DNA of 64,000 bases, from positions 62,001 to 126,000 of the forward strand of contig JARHXX010000006.1 of NCBI GenBank assembly GCA_029269125.1. Reading direction: 5' to 3'. The translations under genes were made by a program, and so were the position numbers. The notes under the pieces are model-generated. The model saw only the letters and a program-made list of their open reading frames with translations, was not told where the DNA came from and ran no database searches. Origin of the DNA: Kiritimatiellaeota bacterium B1221. Its GTDB lineage: Bacteria > Verrucomicrobiota > Kiritimatiellia > SS1-B-03-39 > UBA6053. Of this stretch, positions 62,939 to 64,000 are shown in pieces (position 1 is the first letter of the stretch; each line of letters begins with the position of its first letter).

Positions 62939-63032
62939 ATATTTCTCCTGATTGTTGAAAATATGATGGATGGATCACCCAAGTGATTTGCAGAGTATAA
63001 CCTCTTATGCATCAATCCTCCACTGCAATGTT

Positions 63033-63494
63033 TTAACCGCAGAGTTTTTCCATTTGAAAATTTTCAAGTCCAACGCCCCGGATCTCCACGGTTTGCTTTT
63101 TGATCGTCACAAAGCCCAAACGTGCAAACATCGGCTGCGCACAGATCGATGCTTCGACGCAGACTTTCCGCAGTCCTCTTGAACGGGCGGCATCCACTGC
63201 GTGCGACACCAATCGGCTCGCAACCCCTTTTCGTCCATGCGCAGGATGTACATACGTGCAGTCAATGTGACCCTCCGCATCCAGTTCACAGAATCCGATT
63301 ACCCGGTTCCCCGCCACGAATACAAAAGGGTTCTTCTGCTCACATCGCGCCTCCCAATGACCGGGATGAGACGCTTTCGCTGACCAGGCTCCACACTGTT
63401 CTTCGGAGTAAACCTCAGAGGCCGTTTCATGAATCGCCCGCGAAAAAATCTCCGCAATCGCAATGTGGTCACCGAACTGATAGTTTCGAATCAT
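63033..63494 (-). CDS. GNAT-family N-acetyltransferase
   Basis: 153 residues. The GNAT fold is clear: IAIAEIFSRAIHETA at the N-terminus, FVFVAGNRVIGFCELDAEGH (motif D), and the acetyl-CoA-binding stretch YVHPAHGRKGVASRLVSHAV with the Q/R-x-x-G-x-G/A pattern (here GRKGVA), then KVCVEASICAQPMFARLGFV. These include many small-molecule acetyltransferases of unknown substrate. It is transcribed in the same direction as its neighbours but is spaced by about 94 and 69 bases, so is probably a single gene. Confidence 0.92.
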   Translation of the reverse strand: MIRNYQFGDHIAIAEIFSRAIHETASEVYSEEQCGAWSAKASHPGHWEARCEQKNPFVFVAGNRVIGFCELDAEGHIDCTYVHPAHGRKGVASRLVSHAVDAARSRGLRKVCVEASICAQPMFARLGFVTIKKQTVEIRGVGLENFQMEKLCG

Positions 63495-63563
63495 CCCTTC
63501 CTTTTCATTTACACATATCAGGTCAAAGGCAACCGGGCCGTGTACCCGAGGTTCGCCCTGCAG

Positions 63564-64000
63564 TTAAGGTTTTAATGATTGCCCCTCAATTCTTGGACTT
63601 ATCACCGTACCATCCATCAGGACCATAAACGGATACGATCTCCCCCCTATGTTCACATCAATAGTATAATGTGCCACCAATGCATTTTGGGGAATGCGAG
63701 GAGGAGGATCACCGTCAAGTAGTAATTTTGAACTTAACGCTAAGTGCTGAGCCCAAAGTACACACCTCGTAACGAGGACAGACTCTGATGAATAAGCTTT
63801 TAAGAACGCTGATTTGCGCACCTTCTCTATCGCTTCCGCAGGGGACACAGGTATTGCCTGCGTCGGAATCCAATATGAGGAATCCGCTTTTTCCCGATCC
63901 ACTTCGAGAACGGCCTTCCAGGAACCATCCAGCGCTTCACTGGCACTGATAAACATTTTCGAATCATTTGCTGAGCAAATGGACGCAAGGAGGATAAGCA
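63564..64000 (-). CDS. Secreted protein, function unknown (5' end outside window)
   Basis: The open frame continues past the right edge; an ATG at 63956 exists but reading upstream gives LILLASICSANDSKMFISAS, a signal-peptide core with a likely cleavage site, so the real start is beyond 64000. The visible mature part is about 135 residues (SWKAVLEVDREKADSSYWIP; VAHYTIDVNIGGRSYPFMVL; MDGTVISPRIEG). It looks like a small beta-rich periplasmic protein. No family is recognised. Confidence 0.7.
   Translation of the reverse strand, partial: LILLASICSANDSKMFISASEALDGSWKAVLEVDREKADSSYWIPTQAIPVSPAEAIEKVRKSAFLKAYSSESVLVTRCVLWAQHLALSSKLLLDGDPPPRIPQNALVAHYTIDVNIGGRSYPFMVLMDGTVISPRIEGQSLKP

Overview
The window looks like chromosomal DNA of a Gram-negative member of the PVC group, most likely Verrucomicrobiota (Opitutae/Puniceicoccaceae-like). 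This rests on a PEP-CTERM protein, a DUF5916/CBM9-like outer-membrane protein, long FG-GAP-like repeat proteins, TamA/TamB, and interspersed palindromic repeats of a kind I associate with Planctomycetes and Verrucomicrobia. The taxonomic call is an inference; no rRNA or tRNA gene is visible.

Layout. 0-6 kb: complete F-type ATP synthase operon on the minus strand (AtpZ-like, AtpI-like, a, c, b, delta, alpha, gamma, then beta running off the left edge). 6-8.4 kb: a PEP-CTERM protein divergent from an AraC regulator, followed by the tail of a decayed acetylesterase gene. 8.4-14.8 kb: a small membrane protein, purU, and a plus-strand group made of an ECF sigma factor, a SAM methyltransferase, a radical SAM/SPASM enzyme of unknown function and a DUF5916 protein.

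15-44.4 kb: a large surface-polysaccharide region. It holds a UPF0104-type membrane protein with a LbH acyltransferase, two paralogous rhamnosyltransferase-like GT2 genes, two big GT-C-like membrane proteins, a GT4, a methyltransferase/coiled-coil/WsaF-like GT fusion, a Wzm/Wzt ABC exporter, a HAD protein and further GT2s including a DPM1-like one. Inside it lie three adjacent secreted FG-GAP-like repeat proteins, one carrying an SGNH esterase domain. The middle (about 22.6-31 kb) reads as more A+T-rich than its surroundings, which hints at transfer.

44.4-49.6 kb: minus-strand menaquinone genes menD, menH and menB with a GIY-YIG protein overlapping menD upstream and a TraB-like protein overlapping menB downstream. 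49.7-51.3 kb: a PiT phosphate transporter. 51.3-52 kb: a gene-free, repeat-rich spacer. 52-60.6 kb: a secreted coiled-coil protein, then rpmE, prfA, prmC, a frameshifted small gene and tamA-tamB. 60.7-64 kb: a NahK-like sugar kinase, a peroxiredoxin-like protein, a DUF898 protein, a GNAT acetyltransferase and a secreted protein cut by the right edge.

The polysaccharide genes form a coherent synthesis and ABC-export locus. The ECF/methyltransferase/radical SAM group and the FG-GAP-like repeat family are the least explained parts. Start codons were chosen from overlaps, Shine-Dalgarno-like sequences and signal peptides, and are noted where uncertain.
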